From positions 1-44,796 of the forward strand of contig JAEUWD010000061.1 of NCBI GenBank assembly GCA_016786485.1: a stretch of 44,796 bases of DNA, given 5' to 3'. Shown piece after piece: positions 1 to 8,712 of the stretch; position 1 is the first letter of the stretch; each line of letters begins with the position of its first letter. The position numbers and the translations under genes are program-made. Below the pieces are notes generated by a model. It was not told where the DNA came from. It saw only the letters and a program-made list of their open reading frames with translations, and did not search any database. This stretch comes from Bacteriovoracaceae bacterium (lineage in GTDB: Bacteria; Bdellovibrionota; Bacteriovoracia; Bacteriovoracales; Bacteriovoracaceae).

Positions 1-65
1 GGCAGGAGGTGTAAGTGTTGTAAGACATTAAGCTGACCTGTACTAAATACCCATTTGCTTTTTTT
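1..65 (+). rRNA. 23S rRNA, 3' end only
   Basis: The first bases match the conserved 3' end of bacterial 23S rRNA: a GTGTAAG stretch, then TTAAGCTGACC and GTACTAA, as in the last helix region of E. coli 23S. The gene runs in from the left edge. The 3' end near base 65 is estimated from where the terminal helix strand (TTTGCTT) finishes. A 5S gene follows 85 bases later, the usual rrn order. Confidence 0.85.
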
Positions 66-149
66 AATCTCTGCTTTATGAAACTCTAAAAATAAATTTA
101 TTGGCTCGTCTTCCTTCTGGACCTGTTATTTGATTGTAAAATACGAATT

Positions 150-265
150 GAGTGTGTCGATAGCGCTGAGGAAACACCTGGTCCCATCTCGAACCCAGAA
201 GTTAAGCTCAGTTGCGGCGAAGGTAGTGCCAGGGAAACTTGGTGTTAGAATAGCAGGGTGCACTT
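150..265 (+). rRNA. rrf: 5S rRNA
   Basis: The internal segment CCCATCTCGAACCCAGAAGTT is the hallmark of bacterial 5S rRNA, and GGTAGTG plus AGAATAGCAGGG follow in the right order. The ends pair as helix I: bases 151-158 are complementary to 257-264, including G-T wobbles, which sets the boundaries to within a few bases. The length of about 116 is normal. It lies just after the 23S end and before a strong terminator. Confidence 0.93.
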
Positions 266-273
266 TTAATATT

Positions 274-304
274 AAAACCTCAGTGAAAACTGAGGTTTTT
301 TTTT
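274..304 (+). terminator. Rho-independent terminator of the rrn operon
   Basis: Bases 274-284 and 289-299 form an 11-pair stem (core CCTCAGT/ACTGAGG) around a GAAA tetraloop, followed by a T run. It lies nine bases after the 5S gene and is the clearest plus-strand terminator in the window. Confidence 0.9.
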
Positions 305-394
305 GCCTTTTTTGAGGGCAAATACTACCAAGCTGATTATTCCATTTAAAAGTTTCTTGTGTTTTGACGATCAGTTATCCATAGAGAGACTAGC

Positions 395-1096
395 GTGGAT
401 AATTTTTTAGAATTTAAATACATATTTGATGTCGATGGAAAGGGACGAGTTAACTATACAGTTAAAATTCACCCAACCACTTTAAATTTGGCGTCAGATA
501 GTCCTGAAGCTAAAGCTGCGAAGTGGACTGACCTTGATTATAATAAGTGTGAAAATTGTCCGCTAAATTCTAAAACTTCGCCTAAGTGCCCAGTTGCGAT
601 GGGTGTTCACCATTTGGTAGAATTTTTTAGCAATGATATTTCTTTTACTAAAACGAAAGTGACGGTAGCAACACCGGAACGGGCCTACTATAAAGAAACA
701 TCGCTACAGCAAACATTATCTACGATTTTAGGTTTGATTATTGCGACTAGTGGCTGTCCACATACTGAATTTTTAAAGCCGATGGCGAGGTTTCATCTAC
801 CATTTGCGAGCACCGAAGAAACACTTTATCGAACTCTATCAACCTATCTTTTGTCACAATTATTTCGATATAAGGAAACCAAGAAGTTTGATGTCGAGCT
901 GAAAGAGCTGAACTTAAAATATGATGCCTTATCTGTGATGAATAAGGGGTTGATTGAGAGAATTCGTAGTATTTCTAAAGGCGATGCGGACCGAAATGCT
1001 TTAATTGTTCTTAATTGCTTCACATCACAAGTTCAATCTGGAATAAGTGAGAATTTGCAGGATTTAAAATACCTATTCGAGCCGACTAAAAAATAA
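395..1096 (+). CDS. Conserved-looking protein of unknown function with a Cys cluster
   Basis: The protein has 233 residues and starts at GTG 395, with a purine-rich AGAGAGAC a few bases upstream. I do not recognise the family with confidence. It has no signal peptide or membrane segment, so it is probably cytoplasmic. The N-terminal third carries CENCPL and KCPVA (residues about 53-68), a CxxC plus a third Cys that could bind a metal or act in redox chemistry, and SGCPH occurs near residue 127. The C-terminal third is predicted helical. Its stop overlaps the end of the convergent downstream gene by 11 bases. No operon partner is visible. Confidence 0.75.
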   Translation: MDNFLEFKYIFDVDGKGRVNYTVKIHPTTLNLASDSPEAKAAKWTDLDYNKCENCPLNSKTSPKCPVAMGVHHLVEFFSNDISFTKTKVTVATPERAYYKETSLQQTLSTILGLIIATSGCPHTEFLKPMARFHLPFASTEETLYRTLSTYLLSQLFRYKETKKFDVELKELNLKYDALSVMNKGLIERIRSISKGDADRNALIVLNCFTSQVQSGISENLQDLKYLFEPTKK

Positions 1097-1664
1097 TACC
1101 TAAATTTGCCACTAGACCCATTCCAAAATTACTACGTAATCTTAAGAATTCCGGGCCAAGCGCTAGTACCATTGATTTGCTATTTGAATGTAAGAATAAC
1201 CATTTATGAGTGACTGATAAGCTAAGACCTAAAGCTCGTTCTTTTTCACGAAGAGAAACACCATAAAGGCTTGCGTATGAATCGTTCGGTCCAAGATTAT
1301 TATTTGAGCCGGCCATAAAATAAATAGCCGATGGAGAAACGTACCAGCCATCTTCTAACGTTGAATTACTTAGAGTCCATTCAATCCCGGCGCCTACACC
1401 AGTCAGCTCTGGATTGTAGCGCTTACCCGAAAAGACGTAAGCTGTGGCGTAGTTATAGTAGTTGCGGTGATAAGCCACGCCAGCTAAGCCGTGATTGTAT
1501 CCCATATAGATGGCATTTTTTTTATTAATTGTGAGCTGATAGATTTCTTCAGATTCAGAGGTTTCGATGACATGGAATGGGTTGTTAACAGTAATTTCTT
1601 GGGGGTTTTGCGCTAAACTCAGAGCAGAAAATAACGAAACCAGAATGATTGTAAACAATTTCAT
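1086..1664 (-). CDS. Small exported protein, possible outer-membrane beta-barrel
   Basis: The protein has 192 residues. Residues 1-18 are a typical signal peptide ending in SLAQ. The rest alternates polar and hydrophobic residues with many Gly, Tyr and Asn, and it ends in LVANLGIIF. A C-terminal Phe after an amphipathic strand is the usual outer-membrane insertion signal, so a small beta-barrel is plausible. No named family is recognised. The gene is divergent from sixA with only 26 bases between start codons, so the two promoters must overlap each other or the coding ends. Its stop overlaps the upstream convergent gene. Confidence 0.75.
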   Translation of the reverse strand: MKLFTIILVSLFSALSLAQNPQEITVNNPFHVIETSESEEIYQLTINKKNAIYMGYNHGLAGVAYHRNYYNYATAYVFSGKRYNPELTGVGAGIEWTLSNSTLEDGWYVSPSAIYFMAGSNNNLGPNDSYASLYGVSLREKERALGLSLSVTHKWLFLHSNSKSMVLALGPEFLRLRSNFGMGLVANLGIIF

Positions 1665-1690
1665 TGGTTGTCTCCAAGGTGTGGGCTAAG

Positions 1691-2194
1691 ATGCCCAATA
1701 TGAAGACACTATACATCATAAGACATGCAAAATCCAGTTGGAAATTTTTGAAAATTTTCGATTTCGAAAGATCTTTAAGTAAGCGTGGCAAAGCGGATGT
1801 TTTCATGATGGGTAAAAGATTGAAGGAGCAAAAAATTATACCTGATCTGATCATCACTTCTGCGGCAAAACGAACACTTAAAACGGCTAAAAAGTTAGCA
1901 AAAATTTTGAAGGCAAAGAAACACCTGCAAATTGAAAAACAACTCTATAAGGCCAAGCTAGACATGATTTATAAATTTATTCAGAACGTAGATGATAAAC
2001 ACAAGACCGTTTTCTACGTAGGACATAATCCAGAAATAACAGAATTTGTGAATGATTTTGCTCGTGCCAAAATTGAAAATGTACCTACGACCGGGATCGT
2101 TGCCACTAAAATTCATTGTAAAAACTGGAGCGAAGTAAAAGCCGGAATGGGTGAGGTTCTCTTTTTCGATTATCCGAAGAAGCCTAAGCTATAA
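1691..2194 (+). CDS. sixA: SixA-type phosphohistidine phosphatase
   Basis: This is a histidine phosphatase superfamily member of 167 residues, close to the usual SixA length. The catalytic RHAK motif has R11 and H12, R61 lies in SAAKRTLKTA, and the second catalytic His is in VGHNPE (H112). In E. coli, SixA removes phosphate from phosphohistidine of phosphotransfer proteins; the target here is unknown. Start 1691 is chosen because AAGGTG lies about 11 bases upstream. ATG 1700 is possible, while an in-frame ATG at 1664 would overlap the divergent gene. The stop overlaps the convergent diguanylate cyclase gene by 11 bases. Confidence 0.88.
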   Translation: MPNMKTLYIIRHAKSSWKFLKIFDFERSLSKRGKADVFMMGKRLKEQKIIPDLIITSAAKRTLKTAKKLAKILKAKKHLQIEKQLYKAKLDMIYKFIQNVDDKHKTVFYVGHNPEITEFVNDFARAKIENVPTTGIVATKIHCKNWSEVKAGMGEVLFFDYPKKPKL

Positions 2195-3422
2195 TAACGC
2201 AATTTCGACCATTTTCTTTGGCCTTATAAAGGGCGGTATCGGCTTTTTTGATAACCATCGTTGGGTTGGTATTTGCTTTGTCAGGCCCCGCGATCCCAAT
2301 ACTAATCGTGACTTTCACTTTTTTCCCCGCATTTTTTGGTGCTTTGTCTTTTTTTCCATTGGTCGAAGCTCTCGAACGAATAGTAAAAATTTTATCTTCT
2401 AGTTTTCGGCGTGCTTTGTTTGCAAGCATAAAGGATTCTTCAGGATTGGCCCCTCTGAAAAGCACACAAAATTCTTCACCGCCATATCTAAAAACTCTAT
2501 CTCCTAAAACACTTTCAATGGTTTTAGCGACCAATCTCAAAACATTATCCCCTTCATCATGACCGTAATTATCATTAAATTTCTTAAAATGATCGATGTC
2601 CACCATGGCGATCGAATAATCCCCACTCAAATTTTGCATTTTTTCGTCCAAAGCTCGACGATTTGGAATGCTAGTAAGTTCATCAATATAAACTCGTTCC
2701 CAATACATTTGATAAAGAGCGTGGAGAAGAATGAGCGAGATAACCGAAAAACAAAAAATATTATTAGTAATAACAAATTCTAAACTCACGCCATTTTTAA
2801 TACCAATGTATGAAGCGGTATAAAAAGGAATGAGTGAAATCAGTGTGGCATTTAAAAAAGGCTTAATTTTGCTTTCTGTTAAAGTTGAACTAATAATCGA
2901 TAAAACTAAGAGTGAAATATAAGAAATTTGCGGGATCACAAAATCATTAGATGGGATGAATTTAATTTTAGTCAGCTTATCAAACAGATTTGGGCTAACA
3001 ATAAAAAAGATGGAGAAAGCAATGATCGGTAGGATTAAAAGCCCTACGCGAATGGCGGTTTTTCGGCTCCATAATGTCGATTCTTTCATCGCGAAAAGGA
3101 CTGACAATCCGAGCGGAATGCCAAGGCTTAGAATTTGGCGTAAACGAATCTTACCCATGCCCACCACTTTGAGAATGTCGGGGTTAAGCATAAAATGATA
3201 AGTCGCCAATAGTAAGATACCAGTGAAAAGAATTCGTGTTTGATTGAGTTTGTAGCCTAAGTAACCAATGAGAATGAATGAAATGTATGGTATAAAAGTT
3301 AAAAAATTGAGAAATTTTTCACCGACTAATTGATTCGCATCAAGATTGGGTGATAAAAAAATAATAATAGGAACTATCGCCGTTAGAATATAAGCCAGAT
3401 GGTACTTTAATTTTTTTGTCAC
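2184..3422 (-). CDS. Membrane diguanylate cyclase (GGDEF domain)
   Basis: The protein has 412 residues. The N-terminal 240 residues contain about eight hydrophobic segments forming a membrane sensor region of no recognised family. A GGDEF domain follows: DELTSIPNRR near 247, metal-binding DIDHFKKFND near 275, and active-site GGEEF at 314-318, so it should make cyclic di-GMP from two GTP. The inhibitory RxxD site expected at 305-308 reads VLGD, so classical product inhibition is probably absent. A Lys-rich insertion of about 20 residues sits before the VTISIGIA strand. Cyclic di-GMP controls predation and gliding in Bdellovibrio, but any such role here is inference. Confidence 0.93.
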   Translation of the reverse strand: MTKKLKYHLAYILTAIVPIIIFLSPNLDANQLVGEKFLNFLTFIPYISFILIGYLGYKLNQTRILFTGILLLATYHFMLNPDILKVVGMGKIRLRQILSLGIPLGLSVLFAMKESTLWSRKTAIRVGLLILPIIAFSIFFIVSPNLFDKLTKIKFIPSNDFVIPQISYISLLVLSIISSTLTESKIKPFLNATLISLIPFYTASYIGIKNGVSLEFVITNNIFCFSVISLILLHALYQMYWERVYIDELTSIPNRRALDEKMQNLSGDYSIAMVDIDHFKKFNDNYGHDEGDNVLRLVAKTIESVLGDRVFRYGGEEFCVLFRGANPEESFMLANKARRKLEDKIFTIRSRASTNGKKDKAPKNAGKKVKVTISIGIAGPDKANTNPTMVIKKADTALYKAKENGRNCVIIA

Positions 3423-3502
3423 AATAAACCTTTGGAATGATTGCTTATTTCTTCGGCATGCTACAAAAGTTCTTGAATTATTTAGGGTTATAAGGAGTCA
3501 AA

Positions 3503-3955
3503 ATGATTAAAATCGTAAAAGCTGATAAGTCTGGTTGGAAAACTATTGCTGGTTTTCAAATCGCGATGGCCAAAGAATCAGAAAATTTAATACTGGATAA
3601 AAAAACAGTGGAACTCGGGGTAAAAGCAGTTTTTAAAGATTCTGCCCGAGGGCAGTACTATGTGGCGATGGATGGGAAGAAAATTATCGCTTCACTGATG
3701 ATTACTTATGAATGGAGTGATTGGCGTAATCGTGTCGTTTGGTGGATTCAATCGGTTTATGTCATTCCTGAATATCGTAAACAGAAGGTTTTTAGAATGA
3801 TGTATTCTTACCTACAAAATTTGGTGAACAAGAATGCCAAAGTCGGTGGTCTCAGACTTTATGTGGATAAAACAAATCAAAATGCCATTTCGGTTTATCA
3901 GAAAATCCAAATGAATGGTGAGCACTATCAATTATTTGAGTGGATGAAAAGTTAG
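3503..3955 (+). CDS. GNAT family N-acetyltransferase
   Basis: The protein has 150 residues with the GNAT fold pattern. The central strand and acetyl-CoA loop read VYVIPEYRKQKVF (85-97), a variant of the Q/RxxGxG/A motif in which the glycines are replaced. The following helix and the late strand LRLYVDKTNQNAISVYQKIQM are typical of motif B. It should transfer acetyl from acetyl-CoA to an amine; the substrate cannot be told from the sequence. AAGGAG lies seven bases before ATG 3503. The stop codon overlaps the probable start of the next gene by one base, so the two are likely translated together. Confidence 0.87.
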   Translation: MIKIVKADKSGWKTIAGFQIAMAKESENLILDKKTVELGVKAVFKDSARGQYYVAMDGKKIIASLMITYEWSDWRNRVVWWIQSVYVIPEYRKQKVFRMMYSYLQNLVNKNAKVGGLRLYVDKTNQNAISVYQKIQMNGEHYQLFEWMKS

Positions 3956-4278
3956 TGTCAAAAATTAAAGTAGGTAAATATTTTTTCTTAAAAATTAAGC
4001 TTGCTGCTTTTTTAGTTTTTTTGACATTTTTAAGTTTAAAATTCTGGGATTTTTTTGAATATTATAACCAATTTGAAAAAGGGGATTGTTTGGTTTTCAA
4101 AGATGAGTCGATTGCAAAAATTACCCAAATTTCAAAGCATCAAACTACTTTTCAAATGAAAATAATCTATCTCAACTCCCTTTCCATGAAAAAAATTGGG
4201 GAAGAGATTTCTCTAACGCAAGAAGATATAGAACGGGCGCGTGGCACACTAGTAAAATGCCCTCAAAATGAGCCTTAA
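3955..4278 (+). CDS. Small single-pass membrane protein, unknown function
   Basis: The start is probably GTG 3955, which overlaps the TAG stop of the acetyltransferase (TAGTG), giving 107 residues. An upstream in-frame GTG at 3940 is the alternative. One transmembrane segment (about residues 13-33, LAAFLVFLTFLSLKFW) is followed by a hydrophilic domain of about 70 residues containing a single Cys near the C terminus. This fits an N-in membrane protein with a periplasmic beta-rich domain. There is no recognised family. The only context is the coupling to the acetyltransferase. Confidence 0.7.
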   Translation: MSKIKVGKYFFLKIKLAAFLVFLTFLSLKFWDFFEYYNQFEKGDCLVFKDESIAKITQISKHQTTFQMKIIYLNSLSMKKIGEEISLTQEDIERARGTLVKCPQNEP

Positions 4279-4291
4279 GGTCTAGTTTATC

Positions 4292-4321
4292 TTGTCACTT
4301 TCTCCTTCATTATTCTAAAAT
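4292..4321 (+). promoter_or_regulatory. Probable sigma-70 promoter of the leucine-degradation operon
   Basis: TTGTCA (4292-4297), an 18-base spacer and TAAAAT (4316-4321) lie in the 77-base gap before liuB. Transcription would start near 4328, leaving a short leader that contains AGAAGGAG at 4342-4349. No convincing operator palindrome is seen here. Confidence 0.6.
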
Positions 4322-4355
4322 TGTTGTATTCGCATTTGTTTAGAAGGAGCATCCA

Positions 4356-5963
4356 TTGGAAGTTTTCAATTCGTTGATCGACACAACCTCTTCTGAGTTC
4401 AAAGATAATTTCGCTTTTAATAAAAATATTCTTAATGAACTTCAATCAAAAATCGCTACCGCCAAAAAAGGTGGGGATGAAGAGTCTGTTTTAAAACATA
4501 AAAAACGTAATAAATTTTTGCCACGTGAACGGATTGAGAAAGTTCTCGATTCAGGTAGTCCTTTTTTAGAATTATCAACCTTAGCGGCGAATGAAGTTTA
4601 TGAATCGGATGTTCCTGGTGCCGGCATCGTAACTGGGATTGGTAAAGTTCATGGCATATTATGTATGTTTGTCGCCAACGACGCCACTGTTAAGGGGGGG
4701 ACATATTTTCCATTAACGGTTAAAAAACATTTACGCGCCCAAGAAATAGCTCTCGAAAATAAATTACCATGTATCTACTTAGTGGATTCTGGTGGTGCTT
4801 TTTTACCAAAACAAGATGAAGTTTTTCCAGATAAAGAGCATTTTGGCCGAATCTTTTTTAATCAGGCCCAAATGTCTTCACAAGGTATTCCGCAATTAGC
4901 GGCAGTGCTTGGTTCTTGCACGGCGGGTGGCGCTTATGTGCCTGCCATGAGTGATGAATCGATTATTGTGAAAGGCAATGGAACCATCTTCTTAGGTGGA
5001 CCTCCGCTAGTGAAAGCCGCGACTGGCGAAGAAGTAACGGCAGAAGATTTAGGTGGAGCGATGGTACACACAAGTAAATCAGGTGTGGCCGATCATTTTG
5101 CCGAAAATGAAGAAGAAGCATTACTCAAAATTCGTGATGTTGTGGAGAATATTAATTATAAAAAAGCGACTTCCCCAGCATTTGAAGTAAAAAAGCCAGC
5201 TTATGATTCATCAGAAATTTATGGTGTCTTGCCAAAAGATGTACGCAAGCAATACGATGTACGCGAAATTATCGCACGTATCGTAGATGGTTCTGAATTT
5301 CATGAATTCAAAAAGAATTACGGAACAACACTAGTTTGTTGTTTCGCTAAAATCCACGGACAACAAGTTGGGATTATTGCCAATAACGGAATTTTATTTT
5401 CTGAGAGTTCTCTCAAAGGTGCGCACTTTATTGAGTTGTGTGAACAGCGAAGAATTCCAATCGTTTTTCTACAAAACATTACAGGCTTTATGGTTGGAAA
5501 AGAATATGAATCAAAAGGTATCGCTAAAGACGGCGCGAAATTAGTGACCGCTGTTTCAACGGCAACGGTACCAAAAATCACGATTGTTATTGGTGGTTCA
5601 TTTGGCGCTGGCAACTACGGAATGTGCGGAAGAGCTTTCGGTCCACGTTTTATGTTCATGTGGCCTTCATCAAAAATTTCCGTCATGGGTGGTGAGCAAG
5701 CTGCCAATGTTTTAGCTACAGTAAAACAAGATGGTTTAAAAGCTGCGAATAAAAAAATGCTAAGTGAAAAAGAAGTCGCGGAATTTAAACAACCTATTCT
5801 TGATAAATATGAAAAAGAAGGCAGCGCTTATTACAGCACTGCTCGCATTTGGGATGATGGAATTATTGAGCCTCATCAAACTCGAGATATTTTAGGATTA
5901 GTTTTAAATACCGTTGAGAACTCAAACGAAGCCAAAAAGAAATTTGGCATTTTTAGAATGTAA
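4356..5963 (+). CDS. liuB: Methylcrotonyl-CoA carboxylase, carboxyltransferase (beta) subunit
   Basis: The protein has 535 residues, full length for the family. It transfers CO2 from carboxybiotin to 3-methylcrotonyl-CoA in leucine degradation. Motifs typical of the MCC branch rather than propionyl-CoA carboxylase are present: [29 protein letters not shown] and [16 protein letters not shown] in the N-terminal crotonase-like half, and [16 protein letters not shown] in the C-terminal half. The start is TTG 4356, fixed by AGAAGGAG six bases upstream and by the N-terminal match to the family. It is first in a six-gene operon; liuC follows after two bases. Confidence 0.93.
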   Translation: MEVFNSLIDTTSSEFKDNFAFNKNILNELQSKIATAKKGGDEESVLKHKKRNKFLPRERIEKVLDSGSPFLELSTLAANEVYESDVPGAGIVTGIGKVHGILCMFVANDATVKGGTYFPLTVKKHLRAQEIALENKLPCIYLVDSGGAFLPKQDEVFPDKEHFGRIFFNQAQMSSQGIPQLAAVLGSCTAGGAYVPAMSDESIIVKGNGTIFLGGPPLVKAATGEEVTAEDLGGAMVHTSKSGVADHFAENEEEALLKIRDVVENINYKKATSPAFEVKKPAYDSSEIYGVLPKDVRKQYDVREIIARIVDGSEFHEFKKNYGTTLVCCFAKIHGQQVGIIANNGILFSESSLKGAHFIELCEQRRIPIVFLQNITGFMVGKEYESKGIAKDGAKLVTAVSTATVPKITIVIGGSFGAGNYGMCGRAFGPRFMFMWPSSKISVMGGEQAANVLATVKQDGLKAANKKMLSEKEVAEFKQPILDKYEKEGSAYYSTARIWDDGIIEPHQTRDILGLVLNTVENSNEAKKKFGIFRM

Positions 5964-5965
5964 TT

Positions 5966-6751
5966 ATGAATAAAGCATTATTAATTGAAATTAAAAACTT
6001 TGTTGCTACCGTTACCTTGAATCGTCCAGAGGTTCACAATGCTTTTAATGCTGAGTTAATTAAAGAATTATCACAAACTTTTCAAAAGTTGGATAACGAT
6101 AAAAAAGTTAAGGTCATTGTTCTTACTGGCAGTGGCTCAAGTTTTTGTGCGGGTGCTGATGTTAACTGGATGAAGTCGATGGTTAACTTCACTAAAAAAG
6201 AAAACATCGCAGACAGTATGAAAATGGCAAATATGTTTGAAGGCATTAATGCTTGTTCGAAACCCCTCATTGGTGTGGTTAATGGACATGCTTTAGGTGG
6301 TGGTGCTGGACTAGTGAGTGTTTGTGATTATGTTATCGCCGTGCCTGAAGCCAGTTTTGGTTTTACTGAAGTCAGACTAGGTTTAATCCCAGCCGTGATT
6401 TCACCTTATGTTATTGCAAAAATTGGTGAGTCAAATGCTCGAGCTTGGTTTTTGTCGGGTGAACGCTTTAGTGCGAAAACCGCTTATGATATGCACTTAA
6501 TTCATGAAGTCGCAGATAAAAATATTCTCGCTCAACAAACTCAAAAAATAATTGAGAGCTTTTTAAAAGCTGCACCGGAAGCTACACAAGTGGCAAAAGA
6601 ACTTATTCAAGTAGTGACTAAGAATCTTAAGCAAACAAAATTAAAAAAAATAACCTGTGAACAAATTGCGAAACGCAGAGTAAGTAAAGAAGGCCAAGAA
6701 GGAATGAATTCACTCCTTGAAAAACGTAAACCTCAATGGACAGAAAAATGA
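5966..6751 (+). CDS. liuC: Methylglutaconyl-CoA hydratase (crotonase family)
   Basis: The protein has 261 residues. It hydrates 3-methylglutaconyl-CoA to HMG-CoA, the step after MCC. The oxyanion-hole strand reads FCAGADVNWM, the signature that separates methylglutaconyl-CoA hydratases from generic enoyl-CoA hydratases. GHALGGGAG forms the second oxyanion-hole loop, and FGFTEVRLGLIPAVISPYV carries the expected active-site segment. It starts two bases after liuB. Its TGA stop overlaps the ATG of the next gene (ATGA), so translation is coupled. Confidence 0.9.
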   Translation: MNKALLIEIKNFVATVTLNRPEVHNAFNAELIKELSQTFQKLDNDKKVKVIVLTGSGSSFCAGADVNWMKSMVNFTKKENIADSMKMANMFEGINACSKPLIGVVNGHALGGGAGLVSVCDYVIAVPEASFGFTEVRLGLIPAVISPYVIAKIGESNARAWFLSGERFSAKTAYDMHLIHEVADKNILAQQTQKIIESFLKAAPEATQVAKELIQVVTKNLKQTKLKKITCEQIAKRRVSKEGQEGMNSLLEKRKPQWTEK

Positions 6752-8229
6752 TAAAAAAAATATTAATTGCTAATCGTGGTGAAATTGCCTTGAGAGTTAT
6801 TGCGACTTGCAAGGAAATGGGAATTAAAACGGTTACCGTTTATTCACACTATGATCAAAAATTACCTCATGCTTTCATGGCTGATGAATCTTATCTGTTA
6901 GAAGGTGAAACTATTGGGGAAACTTATTTAAATCAAACGGCGATTATAAAAATAGCCAAGCAGACGAAAGCCGATGCCATTCACCCTGGTTATGGTTTCT
7001 TATCTGAAAATTCTGATTTCTCAAATGCAGTAAAAGCAGCCGGTATCATTTTTATTGGTCCGGATGAACGAGCTATTGAAATCATGGGTGATAAGAAAAC
7101 CAGTAAGCAAACGTTAGAAAAAATTAAGATTCCTATGATTCCTGGTTATCACGGTAACGAACAAGACGCGAAGTTTTTGGCCAATGAAGCGAAGAAAATT
7201 GGGTTCCCCGTTTTAATTAAAGCTTCTGCCGGCGGTGGTGGTAAAGGGATGAGAATCGTCAATGCGGAAAGCGAGTTTGCCGATGCTTTGGCAGGAGCAA
7301 AACGCGAGGCCATGAATGCTTTTGGGGATGACCATGTCTTATTGGAAAAATACATTATTGATCCAAGACATATTGAAGTGCAGGTCATGTCAGATAAGCA
7401 TGGTAACCATTTGCACTTTTTTGAAAGAGAATGTTCGATTCAACGTCGTTATCAAAAAATTGTCGAAGAAACGCCCAGTGTTGCTTTAGATGATAAAACC
7501 CGTGCGAATATTTGTAAGACCGCAGTAGAAATCGCAAAAGGGATTGATTATCTCGGTGCAGGAACGGTTGAATTTATTTTGGATCAAAAGAAAAATTTTT
7601 ATTTCTTAGAAATGAATACACGTTTACAAGTTGAACATCCGATCACTGAAATGGTGACGGGATATGATCTGGTGAAATTGCAAATTCAAGTTGCTAATGG
7701 CGAAAAACTTGAAATTAAGCAAAGTGATATTACTCAGACAGGCCACTCATTAGAGTGTCGAATTTATGCCGAAGACCCAAACAATAATTTTCTTCCGACG
7801 AATGGGAAAATTAAATTTATCGGAAAAAGCTTTTTAAAAAATGTTAGACTTGATTGTGGATATAGCGATGGTAATGATGTTTCAACTCAATATGATCCGA
7901 TGTTAGCGAAGCTGATTGTACATGCACAAACTCGAGATGAAGCCATTGCAAAGATGACTCATGCTCTTAACGATTTTGTTTTTACTGGAGTTGTGACGAA
8001 TCGTAGTTATTTGATTAAAGTTTTAGCTCATCGAGATTTTAAAACAGGAAATATCTCAACTGATTTCGTGAAAAAAAATAAAGCGGATTTAGAAAATAAG
8101 AACTTAGAAAAAAGTGCCGCCGCCGATTTGATGGCAGCTTTCTTATTCTCTGAAACTAAAGCGAAATCAACGAGCACTGGAAAATTGGAAAGTACTTGGG
8201 AACAGCTATCAAATTTTAGGAACATCTAA
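6748..8229 (+). CDS. liuD: Biotin carboxylase part of a split methylcrotonyl-CoA carboxylase alpha subunit
   Basis: The protein has 493 residues from ATG 6748, which overlaps the liuC stop as ATGA; ATG 6736 is less likely. It is an ATP-grasp biotin carboxylase: KKILIANRGEIA at the start, HPGYGFLSEN, the glycine-rich ATP loop SAGGGGKGM, ERECSIQRR, and EMNTRLQVEHPITE. It carboxylates biotin with ATP and bicarbonate. Normal MCC alpha chains have about 650 residues and carry the BT and biotinyl domains. Here the chain stops at TWEQLSNFRNI, which resembles the start of the BT domain, and the rest is a separate gene starting at the stop codon (TAATG). Confidence 0.9.
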   Translation: MIKKILIANRGEIALRVIATCKEMGIKTVTVYSHYDQKLPHAFMADESYLLEGETIGETYLNQTAIIKIAKQTKADAIHPGYGFLSENSDFSNAVKAAGIIFIGPDERAIEIMGDKKTSKQTLEKIKIPMIPGYHGNEQDAKFLANEAKKIGFPVLIKASAGGGGKGMRIVNAESEFADALAGAKREAMNAFGDDHVLLEKYIIDPRHIEVQVMSDKHGNHLHFFERECSIQRRYQKIVEETPSVALDDKTRANICKTAVEIAKGIDYLGAGTVEFILDQKKNFYFLEMNTRLQVEHPITEMVTGYDLVKLQIQVANGEKLEIKQSDITQTGHSLECRIYAEDPNNNFLPTNGKIKFIGKSFLKNVRLDCGYSDGNDVSTQYDPMLAKLIVHAQTRDEAIAKMTHALNDFVFTGVVTNRSYLIKVLAHRDFKTGNISTDFVKKNKADLENKNLEKSAAADLMAAFLFSETKAKSTSTGKLESTWEQLSNFRNI

Positions 8230-8711
8230 TGGAAAAGACGATTATTGTTAACGGCCAAGAAAATAAAATAAAGATTATTTCACAAAATGCTGAGCAAATA
8301 GTGTTTGAATTTGCTGGTGCCGAATATTCATATCAGCGCATGGCCGATATTGCCGATTTTATTTTCCTAAAACGTGGCGATAAATTAATCAAGGCAACAA
8401 CTTCAGTTTTAGGTAATGGCGAAACTCGAATTGCCATCAACGAGAATGAAGCGACGGTTGGTCTCAAATCTCGTAAGTCTTCAACCCAAGCAGCAGCAGG
8501 TGAGCTAAAATCACCGATGCCTGGTAAGATTTTCAAAATTATGGCCAAGGTTTCACAAAAAGTAACTGTTGGCGAGCCACTACTGATTGTTGAAGCAATG
8601 AAGATGGAACATACCATTAAAGCTAATCAAGATGGGATCATCAAAAAAATCAATTATAAAGAAGGTGAGCAAGTTGATGCTGGCGCCTTATTAGTTCAGA
8701 TAGAGGAATAA
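8229..8711 (+). CDS. Biotin carboxyl carrier part (BT plus biotinyl domain) of the split MCC alpha subunit
   Basis: The protein has 160 residues. The C-terminal 70 residues are a biotinyl domain: KSPMPGKIF, then EAMKMEHTI with the biotinylated lysine at K125. Residues 1-85 are beta-rich and match the expected position of the BT domain that links alpha and beta subunits in MCC. ATG 8229 overlaps the preceding TAA (TAATG), and AGGA seven bases upstream gives it its own ribosome site. The upstream reading frame is closed by a TAG at 8217-8219, so this is a separate gene and not a simple one-base reading error. Confidence 0.88.
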   Translation: MEKTIIVNGQENKIKIISQNAEQIVFEFAGAEYSYQRMADIADFIFLKRGDKLIKATTSVLGNGETRIAINENEATVGLKSRKSSTQAAAGELKSPMPGKIFKIMAKVSQKVTVGEPLLIVEAMKMEHTIKANQDGIIKKINYKEGEQVDAGALLVQIEE

Positions 8712-8712
8712 A

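Noticed and set aside
130-315. Open frame of 61 codons over the rRNA region
   Set aside because: It lies across the 5S rRNA gene and its terminator, which fully explain the sequence.
8200-8235. Frameshift sequencing error joining the two MCC alpha genes
   Set aside because: The second frame has a TAG just upstream and its own AGGA site and ATG. A single insertion or deletion near the junction would not give a clean fused chain, so a true split is preferred.
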